NCBI GenBank assembly: GCA_036768485.1
Contig: JAVLUZ010000154.1
Span: 1,007,308-1,071,307 of the forward strand
Length of the DNA stretch: 64,000 nt
Source: Mermis nigrescens
Taxonomy: Eukaryota > Nematoda > Enoplea > Mermithida > Mermithidae
Direction of reading: 5' to 3'
The notes under the pieces are model-generated. The model was not told where the DNA came from. It did not search any database and saw nothing but the letters and a program-made list of their open reading frames with translations. This document shows positions 23,783 to 36,800 of this stretch, piece by piece; position 1 is the stretch's first letter; each line of letters begins with the position of its first letter. Both the position numbers and the translations under genes were made by a program.

Positions 23783-24331
23783 TATAGTCTGTTTCATTTA
23801 TCCGAGAGCTTTTTCAGTAAATGTTTTTGGAGGTTACCGTAACCCATTCTTTCTTATTTACTGTAGGTCGCTAGATCCCACTTTAGCTTCCTAGCAAAGA
23901 AGGGTTTTTCAATAAGATTTTTGCGGCATAATTTCTTTTCGTCTTCTATCAGATCAATCAACTCACAGATAAAAATCGCGCATTCAGCTATCCTGAGTCG
24001 ACACTTTAAACACAATAGACTAAGATGTATAGAAATGCCGCGAGCTCCCACATAGCGCAGTGGTAAAAACGTCCGCTTGTATACACGGCAACCCGGGTTC
24101 GATTCCAGCCGATAGCTTTTTGTTTAACGCACTTACTGCAGTATGTCACATCACTGATTAAATGTTAAATTAAATTTATATGGGCGTATTAGTGCATTTA
24201 AAATGGAAGAATTCCAGCCACTCACCCTCACTGAGCTGATCTGCCGAAGTACAGTAATTCGTCTTGTTTAGCTTACTGTAGCCCTTAAAAGAATTGACTG
24301 AAAAGCTCTCGAATAAATGAAACAGACTATA
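23783..24331. mobile_element. D7: 549-bp element with 35-bp TIRs, carrying a tRNA-like unit
   Basis: Terminal inverted repeats of about 35 bp start TATAGTCTGTTTCATTTATC and continue CGAGAGCTTTTCAGT, with one or two differences between arms. The outer 14 bp match family D. The interior differs and holds a tRNA-like Pol III sequence. Confidence 0.8.
24049..24120 (+). repeat. tRNA-derived (SINE-head-like) Pol III unit
   Basis: Box A TAGCGCAGTGG and box B GGTTCGATTCC match the consensus at normal spacing, and a T5 run follows at once as a Pol III terminator. The T stem and acceptor stem pair poorly (CCGGG with CCAGC), so a working tRNA is unlikely. It lies inside element D7. Confidence 0.7.
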
Positions 24332-24399
24332 GAAATACCTTAAGATCATGTTATCTCTTGGAAATTTAGCTGCTTCAAGCTATTTTTTAAATAGTTTTT

Positions 24400-24535
24400 A
24401 GACTGAATATGAGATTTAACAACATTGACAGATTGTGATTATTGCATTGATCTAATTTATAATTACCATAATCCGTCAGCTCACTGTTGGAAAAATTTTT
24501 AAAATTTATACCCCAACTTATGTTAAACAGACTAT
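24400..24535. mobile_element. D4: partial TATAGTCTGTTT-type MITE
   Basis: The right end reads AACTTATGTTAAACAGACTATA and the core has GACAGATTGTGATTATTGCA; the left terminus is degraded. Confidence 0.55.
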
Positions 24536-24774
24536 AGGTCTTTTGCCGTTTTTGAGATGAGTTAAAATCCGTCCTGAAGCAAAATGTTGCGATATTTGAG
24601 TCATCTCATTTTTATTTATCGCTTAGAAGTACTAAGCTTTGCCTATTACTTAGCAAAAAATATTTTACTGTAATAATGTAAAAAGTTGAATATCTATTCA
24701 GTGTTCTCTGTGTGAAATTTGAGTTTGGTCCGGAAATTTGAAATTCTAGCAGCCTATCATTTTTACAACGTAGC

Positions 24775-24824
24775 ATGTTGTCCCAGATAAAAGATAGGGA
24801 TTACATGTACAGACTTATAATCAG
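24775..24824 (+). CDS. CSTF1: CSTF1 exon 1 (start codon)
   Basis: Only 50 nt: ATG then [16 protein letters not shown], with the final Ser codon split in phase 2 before GTATGT. The ATG is the first in frame and its context matches the family start. Too short for ordinary ORF calling; found by matching the phase and the LIIS|QL junction. Confidence 0.85.
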
Positions 24825-27800
24825 GTATGTATGTGGTTTTAGTAGAAAGAAAGAAAGAAAGAAATTTTATTACTTATAAACCAAAGTGATAAAATACGGA
24901 ATGAATATAAATAAATAAATTTTTTAGCTATACTTACCTATTAATTTTGAATAATTTCAATTTTTTATACTCCTAACAGGCATCAGTAAATATGTCAGGG
25001 ATTGGAAATGTAAAAATCTGATTAACGGTAGATAATCAATCATATTCATTCTTCATGTCTCTGTTTTGGAACAGTCAGTACATACATGCACACAGGGGGG
25101 CTGAGGGAGCGGTATTACCCCTCTCCCCCACTGAGGGGTCAGCCAGACAGGAACTATTCAGCGATTTTGAGCTGACGGAACGTTTTTTGCATCATTTTTG
25201 AGGTAGAAAGCAGTAATGATGTCAAAATTTTTCCAGCGCGGCGCCGGATTAGTACTTCTATGTACTTACTACTTATTATTCAAAAAGCACCCAAAATTGA
25301 TCAATTTATGTAATTTTAGTGCTAAAAGTGATACAATGCGGTCAGAATGGACTAAATGTGCGATATTACCACAAAAACAACGTTTTATAGGCTATCTTTT
25401 ACCATTTCCGTCGTTTAAATGGCGAAAAATTGTGAACTGTAAATTCACTGTTTTGTATTTCTGGGATTTCACCCCTCCCCTACCGAGCCTGACTTTGTGC
25501 ACCTGTCACGTACTTGACAGCTGCTAACTTAAGCAACACCTGTCGCTGATTGTCACAGTAATTGTTCCGTTCTCTTATAAGGAAGAGACGAATTTCCAGC
25601 AATGAACCGGTCCGAGCTCAGCACGTAAAACTGCCAAGTGAGGAGTCAGCGCTGATAAAGGCTGTTTGGTTCGCCCAACAGCACCGGTTTTGTTCTCACT
25701 AGATAGCTCAGTCCGAGCTGGTGACTACCCGAATCTACACTCCTGGTTTAGTGAGTCAAGTATTATTGAATTGATTATTGATTATTAACTCCTAGAAATG
25801 GAGGCTATATTATATTATGTTATATGACCCACACCAGGCATCCTTTGTTATATGGGGGCAATCTGGGAAAGTCCTGTTTCTGGTGAGACCCAACTAATTC
25901 CTCCCTTGGATCGAGGACGATCCAAATTAAAGAAGGGAGATGTCACGTACATGACAGCTGCTAACTTAAGCAACACCTGTCGCTGATTGCCACAGTAATT
26001 GTTCCGTTCTCTTATAAGGAAGAGACGAATTTCCAGCAATGAACCGGTCCGAGCTTAGCACGTTTAACTGCTAAGTGAGGAGTCAGCGCTGATAAAGGCT
26101 ATTGGGTTCGCCCAATAGCACCGGTTTTATATGCGTGTATGCGCGTTAATATATTCGCTGCACGACTCGCATAAGACAGCTCAGTCCGAGCTGGTGACTA
26201 TACAACGAACAAAGGTCAGCCCGGGTTAAGTATATATTGATTGAGAAATTATATTACTTTGAATACGGGGCTCGACAGACGTACAAAGGCGGAGTGACCT
26301 ATGTTATAATGAATATGTTACTGTGAATAATGCATTACTTACTACCGGGCGTGACACACCTATGAGTTAGCAGCGTCTAGGCTATCGCTTTTACCTTCCC
26401 GTGAATCCTAATTCTCCTGTTCGTCATTTGCAAGCGAAAGTTTTAACAGTGGTCGTCATGAAAGATGACGCGCTATCATCCTCAGAATTATGATAGAGGA
26501 TGCGTCGCGAGCGCCAGCGTACAGTATATCATGCGCTATCATCTCTTTTCTATTAAGCGCCATTAACCTCTATCATCCCGTTAATCTGGCGATGTGCATG
26601 ACGCAGTTGTTAGCTATTAATAGCGCCAACAATAAGGAAACGCGCCAGCATTCACGTACGCGCTTCCTTGTTGGCGCTATTAATAGCTAAATTGCGCCGT
26701 CCGCATCGCCAGATTAATGAGATGATAGAGGTTAATGGCGCTTAATAGGAAAAAAGAGATGATAGCACATGATGGACGTAACGCGGCGCTTGCGACGCAT
26801 CCTCTATCATAATTCTGAGGATGATAGCGCGTCATCTTTCATGGCGACCACTATAATTCTTTTGTCATCCGCAACAGTTAGAAATTGGAAAATACAGAAA
26901 AATTTCAGCGCAGTATGTCATTAACCCAATTTACGAATGAGTAATGCTGTTTTAAACAGAAAGAGAGTCGCTGGTTGGAAATTGATTAGTTGGTATTAAG
27001 TGTTATATATCTGCCGCTAATCAGGTTTTTACATTCCCAATCCCTGACATATTTACTGACGCCGGTTAAGAGTATAAAGAATTGAAATTATTTTATTTGT
27101 TTATAAAATGATTTTGCTTATACAAAGGCTTCCGAGGTCTTTCGATTTCTTGAATTATTTTATTCTTATTTGTTTAATATGCCTACCTTTATACACAGGT
27201 GGGTACCAATTTTTTTGACTTATGTCAGTAAGTTTAAATTTGTTTACTTTTAGTCAGCTCTTTTACGATGGACATCAGCAACTCGCTCAGAGCCTGTCTC
27301 AGGCGGTCAACGCTTTACCGCCTTGTCCTCCATCTGACAAATTGTTCATGTTAACTTCAGCTAACAAGCAATTGGAAGATGGTTCGCTTGTTCACATCAC
27401 ACTTGTAACAGGGGGATTGAGGATCCCACCCAAAGTCACTTGTTCCCCATTTTAGTAGAGTCAGGAAAATTTTAACCACCCCGCCGTAGTTTTGGCGTAA
27501 ACTGCGTTTTTTGGTAATATTTGGGTGTTATTTGCATTTTTGGCCAACAATTAGAGGCCATTTCTCCCTTCTAAAATTTTCCGGGACCCCTCCCAGAATC
27601 TCGAGCCGTTACATTTATATTGTATGGCCCGGCCCACATTCTTAGCTTTCGGCATAGGCCTTATTTTCTTATTTATTTAATATTATTTTGAGTAACCCTC
27701 AATCTCGACAGCTTACGAGCCATTTTTAAGCGAGCTTAGCTACCGTTTCAAATTTCGATGAAGAATCCAGAGAAATGCCTATTTTGATTGAAGATTGCAG

Positions 27801-30800
27801 TAAAGGACTTAATTTAAATTTCAAATGTTGAGAACTTGAGAAGAAAAGTTCTTTCAGATATTGTTTGATATCATTAGATATATGTATTTGAAAAGTCTTT
27901 CAAATTAAATTTGCACTAAAGTTGGGATGAGTGAGTAGAGTACGACTGCCTTTCTAATATGATACCCTCAAAATTCTACTTAATTGTTTTGATTTGTTTT
28001 ATTTGATTATTTATTCCGTTATTTATTTATTTTTCTAACTTGTGCATTTTGGCGTTTATCGCAATCGTGAATAGAGGTAAACAAATCGAAGAGATGACGT
28101 ATGTACATATATCATTTTTATGAAAGTAACATTGATGTTTTTTCGTACGATGTCTAGCTTGTGATTGGGCAATAATCTATTCGAAGTATTCAAATAATTT
28201 ATCAATTGAATCGATTAAACTAATATAATTAAATTAATCAATTAATTGAATATTTAAACTAATATATAATATAATCATCGTTACGTGCAGCAGAGCTGTA
28301 CTGGAAGATTTCCACCTAGAACTAACCTCGTCCTTTTCGTGTTATGTCAACATCTTTCTCTGGTACAAAAACAAAAACAGTGTTTGGAACATTAAGCTGA
28401 AAACTTGCTTTCTAAACTTATTTTGAGATGTTTCTTTATATTTTAAAGTGAAATTAGAAAATTGATCATTTCTGTCCCATACATAGAAACGACTGGAGTG
28501 GCTAACCCTAAAATTTGGGCTTGTTACATCATGCATAGTCGCTTAAAAATAAAAAATTGAAAAATTTTAAACAATCTTCTCGAATAATAAATAATTTATA
28601 ATAATAAAAATAATAAATAATGAATTAAAAATTTATAATAAAATAAATGATTAATGAAAAATAGTAAATAATTAATAAACAATAAATAATTAAAAGTAGT
28701 AAGTAATAAATAAATAAATAATTCCTGGATACTGGGCTGCATACATACGTACAACGCATTTGCACAGAGAGGCTGTGTCTTATCGCTTATTATGTGCAAA
28801 GGTATTTTTTGTAGATTCTTTAGCCACCGTTTTCGTATCAACAATCATTTATTTCTTGTGTGAGAATATCAGACCTAAAAGAATTTTGAAATCTTATGTT
28901 TTTAAATACTGCCCAATTTTTAAACGTTAATTAGTGCTCTAAAATTGACAAAAAACAAGGTTTTTGAAATTTCTTTTTTAAATATTATTGCTTAATCCTT
29001 TTCTTTTTCGTTCGTTTGACGATGTTATTTAAGAGGCTAAGGAAAAAGAAGTGAGCTACGACGTGGATGGTCCTTCGACTGGACTGGATCTCGAATTTGA
29101 GGCCGACATTCAGCCGAATACGCCAGAACCGGCTTTATACGAAACGATTTTTATGACAAGTCACAAGGGTCCTTGCAGAGCATGCGCGTTTAATAATGAA
29201 GGTTTATGATATTATCAATTATCATACATGTAACAGGTCCAAAGTTGGTGGGGGGTCCCCGGTTATTTTTAGGGGGTTGGCTGAATGACCTCCAATTTTT
29301 GGTCAAAAACGGCCGAAAAACGCTCAAAAACAGCCGAAAAATTCGATTTTTTTCCAAAAATTGAAGGGGGTCAAAACTTTTCTGGCTTTGGGGGAATGGG
29401 GGACGTCCGACTATGGGTGGGGGATCTTCCTGTTACATGTATGTCGATCTTACACGATCGTTGGGGGTTTCACCGCCCTACTACCGAGAAAGATGTCGTA
29501 AAAATTGTGTTTTGAACCTTTACATATGCAGGTGTTTTTTTTGCATATTTTAACATATCGTAGAGGTCATTTTTTCTTTCCTTAAGACCCCCGCATGAAC
29601 GGGCGGCCAAGTGCAATTGAGGAACTTGATAATTTTTAATTTTTTTATTCAATTTCTCTTGATTTTTTGTTAAAATTTATTTTCAACTATAATTTCCGTA
29701 TTAAGCTATTAAATTATGCCCTTCTCCGTCTTATTTATAATATTTTATTAGGTTGATTCAATTTATTTTTTACAGTATTTTTACTTTATTTTTTACAGTA
29801 TTGTTTATTTTATTTTTTACAGTATTTTTATTTTATTTTTTACAGGTACTCTTATAGCCACCGGTGCTTGCGACGCTTCAATAAAAATAATGGATATTGA
29901 GCGAATGCTGTCGAGGGAAAATTTGCCGCCTGAAATTCAGGAAACTAATTTGGAAGTTCATCCGGTCATCCGAACTATGTATGACCACATAGATGTGAGT
30001 TTATCATACGTGATTTTGGGGTTATTTAAAAGGCAGACGTTGTATCAGGGGACGGGGGATTTCCCCACCCTAATGTTTGCCTTCCTCCTTATAACTCCGA
30101 AACTCAGAAAATTTTGACCCCTATTTTTAGCGAAAATTTGCATTTTTTAGCCATTTTTAAATGTTTTATATTTTGGTTGAAAAGTGAAAATCATTCACCC
30201 CCCGAATGGCCGTGGACTCTGCCCAAAACTTTGAGCGTTTACATAAGAGAGAGGTTTCATCCTCTCAAAAAGGTTTTAACCCTCTCCCCTCTAGAATTTT
30301 TTTGTGTATCCTAGATTCACAAAAATCGTAGAAAAGGCGCTGTTTCAAGCGTTTTTATCTACCGGTTTTCGTAAGAGTGTCAAATTTTCGGCACTTCGCG
30401 CCATATACCCATTTTCCCTATATTTTGTTGAATTTATTCGATTTTTTAATGTTCTACTTCTAGTAAGATAGAACATTATCATAAACGTTAGAAAATGATG
30501 TTTTTGAAGCGTATTTACCGTCTTTTGATCCCAAAAGGTATTTTAGTAAAAATTTTTGGCTTTCACTCCCAGAATTCCCACGCTGTGCATGTCTGGACTT
30601 CATCAAACATTATATTTCGATGATTAAAATAAAGTATGTGGAAATAAAAAATCTATTTTCAGGATTTTTGGGATATTCGGTCATGCGTAGATTGTTTTAA
30701 ATTTTTGAATAATAAAAACTACTTCAATTTTTGATGAGCGATGAAGAAATAATCCATTTCCATAGAAAACTTGAGAAATGATGCATGTTCTTACGAATAA

Positions 30801-33800
30801 TCGAAAATTTTGCACGACGAATCATTACAATATGCATGAAAAGGCTAAAAAGTCGTTTATTTGCTAAAATTTTCAGAGATTTTCAATTTTTAATTCTTGG
30901 GTAATGAAGAAATACCTATACCGGACCTTGATTGGGGCTGAACCATTACGCTACGTGTTATAACAATCTTATATTTGTAATTTCTAGTTAGCGTAGTAAT
31001 ATTTTGTCCTTCCTAAGTTACAATTTAACATTTATTCAATTCATAATCTGTTATGATAATGTAAATTATACTTGTAATAAATTGGATTATAAATCAATAC
31101 TTACATAATTTATAATCTGTTATAATAATTAAATTATACTTGTAATAAATTAGATTATAAATCAATACTCACATAATTCATAATCTGTTATAATAATTAA
31201 ATTATACTTGTAATAAATTAGATTATAAATCAATACTTACATAATTTATAATCTGTTATAATAATTAAATTATACTTGTAATAAATTAGATTATAAATCA
31301 ATACTTACATAATTTATAGTCCGTTATAATAATTAAATTATGTTTGTAATAAATTAGATTATAAATCAATACTTACATAATTTATAATCTGTTATAATAA
31401 TTAAATTATACTTGTAATAAATTAGATTATAAATCAATACTTACATAATTTATAATCTGTTATAATAATTAAACTATACTTGTAATAAATTAGATTATAA
31501 ATCAATACTTACATAATTTATAATCTGTTATAATAATTAAATTATACTTGTAATAAATTAGATTATAAATCAATACTTACATAATTTATAGTCCGTTATA
31601 ATAATTAAATTATGTTTGTAATAAATTAGATTATAAATCAATACTTACATAATTTATAATCTGTTATAATAATTAAATAATACTTGTAATAAATTAGATT
31701 ATAAATCAATACTTACATAATTTATAATCTGTTATAATAATTAAACTATACTAATACTTACATAATTTATAATCTGTTATAATAATTAAATTATACTTGT
31801 AATAAATTAGATTATAAATCAATACTCACATAATTTATAATCTGTTATAATAAATTGAATGAATTTTTAGGAAGTGAATTGTGTTGCGTTTCATCCTACG
31901 GAACAAATATTGGCGTCTGGATCCAAGGACCTAACTTTGAAATTTTTCGACTTTTCAAAAGCATCTGTAAAACGCGCTTTTCGAACAATTCAGGTTTAAA
32001 TGTTTTTTTACCGTTTTATGTGTGTAAAGTGTGTTTTGTGTGCAGATTATAGTAATAAAATTTATTTATGGCTTAGCTGTCAGTTTTTTAAATAATCAAT
32101 TAATTTTTGAATATTTTTTGTTTTATATGCGCCAGAAAGAACATTTTTTTGAACAATATAATTAACAAGGTCTCCTTACATATGAACGTGCATTCATGAC
32201 GTACATATAGATCATTTGCGTGTAAATAAGAAAGTCATCAGTACTACAAAAATGAACTGAAAAAATACGAAAAGGAAAAATGGAAAAAATTTAAGAATGT
32301 GTTAAAAAGCACTTTATAACGTAAGTTTTATGGTTATAAAGTATTAGATGGTTATTCTTAGAATGGAAAAAATTTCTATTCACTTCTGCAAAAAAACCGT
32401 GTATTTTGGTGAATCTCTCTTTTCTCATGGAACAGTAGGTTGTCGGTTCGGATCATTTAAATCGTTTACATATGAATTTTGCTTTTGGGTTCATAAGGGA
32501 ATAGCATTTATAACTTTAGTGGTTTGTTAAATGGTCCGAGCCATACATGTAACGGCTCGAAAATTTGGGTGGCCATTTTTAGGGGAGGATAAATGACCTC
32601 TAATTTTTTTGGCAAGAAATGGCCAAAAAAACGTCTAAAAACGGCCGAGAAATTGAATTTTTCCCAAAAATCGGGGGGGGGTCAAAAATTTTATGGCTTT
32701 GGGGGGGGGTTGGGGGGACGTTCGACTTTGGGTGGGGGATCCCCCATCCTCCCTGTTACACGTATGGTCCGAGCCTTTTTTAATTAAGCGGTGTTTAATC
32801 TTTTTAATGGAAATTTCGAAAAATCCAAATTTTCTCTTAAAAAATTGAAAAAAATCAGTCTTGATTTATAAACTTAGCCATTGAAAATTTGAAACATTTT
32901 AGGAAAAAATACGTTGTACATACGTGTACGAGCAGGTTCGAAATTCCGAGTTGGTTTGGGTTTCGAGAATTTCCAAAGTTCAAGGCTAAAAATCCATGGT
33001 GAAAACACATTTTTTGACGTTTTTCTTCAAGTTTCCTCCACTGGCCTAGAATAATTTTGAAAAAAATCTTTTTAAATACAAAAATGTAAATTTCAGGGGC
33101 GAACGAGAGGTTTCTGATTTCTCGGGATCCACAGACGTCAAAAGATTTCTGCTTTTTCCTTTACAACGCTTATTTTGTAAAGCGTGCTAATCATACATGA
33201 TCAGCACCAAAATTCTGGGGGAGTGCATATTTCAAAGGTAAAAAAATGGTCTTAAAAACGGCGGTATGGCGAAAAACATCATTTTTCATTGTTTCTCATC
33301 AAGCGCTATTCATCGGCACCAAAAATTGCAAGAAAAACAAATAAATTTCAAAAATTGAACTCTGGGGGATTTTGGTATCTGGTGGGGTATTGGGCCTTCT
33401 GGGGGTGCATACCCCCAACCCCCCACGCCCATGTTTGGTGCTAATCTGGCTGTATAGTTTTTTAGCATGGATATTTTTTGTTTAATTTATCACCTGCATT
33501 ATCCGCCTTTTCATTTAGGAAGTTGAGTCCGTCCGAAGCATTTGCTTCCACCCTGCTGGCGAATACATTTTAGTTGGAACTCAGCAATCCACGCGTAATG
33601 AAACTTTTTCTCGACATTTTACTTCAACTTTCCTAAATTTTTTTATTAATTAATATTTGAATTTATTACCTAGTCACTATTTTTTATTTTAGTGCGGCTC
33701 TATGACGTTGAAACGACTCAATGTTTTGTATCTAGCGTGCCCACCGATCAGCACAAAGGCGCTATCGCTGATGTTAGTATTACGTATACAAAACACATAC

Positions 33801-36800
33801 ATGCAAACATACATACTAGGGATGTTCCGGTTCCAGGTTTTTCGAAAAATTCGGTTCCGGTTCCGGTTCTTGAAAAACAAGAACTTCGGTTCCGGTATCG
33901 TTCGGTTCTTGCGTAAGTTGGAACCGCCACTTCCGGTTCCGGTTCTTCAACTAGAGAACCGTCGGTTCGGTTCCGGTTCTCGGTTCCTGTGTTAAAGTAT
34001 GTACGCTCTTGATAGCCTGACTTCACGGGAACATATGACGATATAATCGAAAGATAAATTATTCAGGAAGTCGTTTCAATCTGGCGACTGCTCGTTTAAA
34101 CGAGTTTTACGTCGAGTTGACAATTTACTTATAAATCACTGAATATTATCCATGTGTCTTTTGAATAAAATATTATATCATGTCTGGCTTTGTCTGTACA
34201 ATCTTTCATTCAGTTGAACACTATGTTTCCACTGTTCGTTTGCTTATTAGAATTCGTAAATTGGTGTATTTTTTTATCCTAAAACCACCTGCCGCCGTTA
34301 TTTGATTTGATAACGGTGATATTTATACGTTATTCACTCTTTCATATTTTTTAGGCTCAGTAGCATATTTTTAGAATGTCCAATCTTAATCTGTAAACTT
34401 TTGGGTAATAAAAGATTGAATCGCTGCTTCATGTCTTCACTAAATTTTATGAAGTTCGATTTTTAACTCTACTTTGAAAAAACCGATAACCGACTCCAAG
34501 AAAGATCGGTTCCGGTTCGGTTCTTAGAAAACCGAGAAATCGGTTCCGCTTCCGGTTCTTAGAAAATCAAAAAATCGGTTCTCGGTTCCGGTTCCAGTTT
34601 CAAAAAATGGTCGGTTCCAGCCGCTTCCGGTTCCGGTTAACCGGCACATCCCTAATACATACATACAGTGGTCGCCATGAAAGATGACGCGCCATCACCC
34701 TCAGAATTATAATGGATGGTGCGTCGCGAGCGTCGCGTTACGTCCATCATGCGCCATCATCTCTTTTTTCTATTCAGCGCCATTAACCTCCATCATCCCG
34801 TTAATCTGGCGATGCGGACGGCGCAATTTAGCTATTAATAGCACCAACAAGAAGGAAGCGCGCCAGCATTCACGTGCGCGCTTCCTTGTTGGCGCTATTA
34901 ATAGCTAAATTGCGCCGTCCGCATCGCGATTAACGGGATGATGGAGGTTAATGGCACTGAATAGAAAAAGAGATGATGGCGCGTCATCTTTTCATGGCGA
35001 ACACGTATGTTACGTATACTTGTTTATCGTGAAACCAAATCGAAACTGTGCAGAATCTGGAGATTCATTGTAAACCTAATCAATTTAAAAATTTGAATTT
35101 AATATATGTACTAAAAGTATTACTCAAGACTTTTCATCAGTTTAAGTACTTCAAAGCTGACAAATTTAGCAAAATAAAGAAAAAGTTTTTAATCAAAATA
35201 TCTTCGGAAATTTTAAAATTGAGTACTTTAGATTTTTTTCTCATGCGCTTGCTTACTACATATAAAGATGCAGTGACTATTTTTACGAATAAAGCAAAAC
35301 AAATCGTTTATTCGATAATGGTGAAATATCGAGTACATTGCCAGTTTACAACTCTCAATTTTTTAAGAATAAGTTTAATTCATACATGCACAAAGGGTGG
35401 GTAAGCGGGTAATTAACCCCCTTCCCTGAAGGGTCAGCCGGACAGTTACTGTACGGCGATTTTGAGCTGTTCGCATCATTTTTGGGGTCAAAAGCAGTAA
35501 AAACGTCAAACTTTTTCCGGCGCTTCGCGCCACATTAGTACTTTTAAGTACTTTTTACTCAAAAAGCGCTTAAAATTGATAAATTTTTGCATTTTTAATG
35601 TTAAAAGTGATATAATGCAGTCAAAATGGACTAAAGATGCTTTTAAAATGCGACATAACCACGAAAAAACGGTTTTATAGGCTATTTTGACCATTTTGAT
35701 CGTTAAAACGACGAAAAAAATCTTGAACGCTAAATTTACTGTTTTGGATTTCTGGGATTTCCCCTACTCTCCTGCCGACCTTGACCTGGTGCACCTACGC
35801 ATGAATTCCGGATAGCTTGAACTTTATCGTGAAAATTGCTTTTTGCTTTCTAATTTATAAGGGATTTTAGCACTTGTGATGGGGAATTATGTAGGCATAA
35901 TAATTTAAAAAAATGATAAATATTCGTATGTTACAATATGTATGTAGGTGTAAAGCATCAGGCACGTATCTCTTGGGGAATGGGGGGTTCGGACCCCTTA
36001 AAATTCAGAAAAATCGGAAAAATAGGACTTTTTAAACGTAATTTTGTGCTATTTTTGGCTTTTTTCGGGCTAAGTCCCCCCAGAAATTGGTGTTGGTCCC
36101 CTTGAAATAGGACGGCCAGCTACGTGCCTGTAAAGCATACCTGTAACAGGGGATGGGGAATTCAAAGTTGTTCGTCCTCTTCCATCCCCCTGAAACCCTA
36201 AAATTTTTGATTCTCCGATTTTTGGCAAAAACTCGATTCTTTGGTCATTTTTAACCAAAAATTTAAGGTCATTAATCCCTCCCCTAATAAATGACCGACT
36301 ACTCCTCCCGACTCAAATTTTTGAGCTGCTACATGTCTGGTGTAAAGTTCAGTACCTAACATATAAAGTCAGCGATGGACTTTGTTTTATCCATTTGGTT
36401 AGTTGTTGGAAAGAATCGACCGAGTAATAAATTCTGATTGAAACTTGAAAACTTGACAAGCTTCTCGCTTCTGATGAATATAAGTGATTTATTTTTCAGT
36501 GAAAAATCTGAAACAATTGCTTCAAGTGATTTTGAGGAGGATGTTCCTAGGGGACGAAATAGCAATTTTTAGAGAAGTGGGACATGTATATAACAAAGTT
36601 GATGATATATTATATGAATGTACCTACGTACTTTTATACCTTTATTTGCTCCAATGGCCAGAAGAATGTTCCGATTTTGGCCAAAAATGGCAAAAAACAC
36701 CTAAAGATGGCCTAAACATGCAAGTTTTCGCCAAAAATCTAAAGGGCCAAAAATTTCTGACTGAGGGGATGGGGGCACACGTGGGCGTGGGGGTTTGGGG

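Noticed and set aside
24049..24120. Functional tRNA gene
   Set aside because: Boxes A and B are good, but the T stem and acceptor stem do not pair; treated as tRNA-derived repeat.
27228..27253. A 26-bp intron (GTAAGT ... TTTTAG) just before CSTF1 exon 2
   Set aside because: Too short to splice, and exon 1 was found at 24775 with the correct phase.
31031..31856. CRISPR-like array
   Set aside because: Units are contiguous 68-bp copies without unique spacers, in a eukaryotic intron.
33748..34026. Pro-Val/Gly-Thr and Arg-Phe repeat proteins near 33.8 and 57.2 kb
   Set aside because: Translations of GGTTCC and GGTGCC hexamer arms of F1 and F2; not genes.
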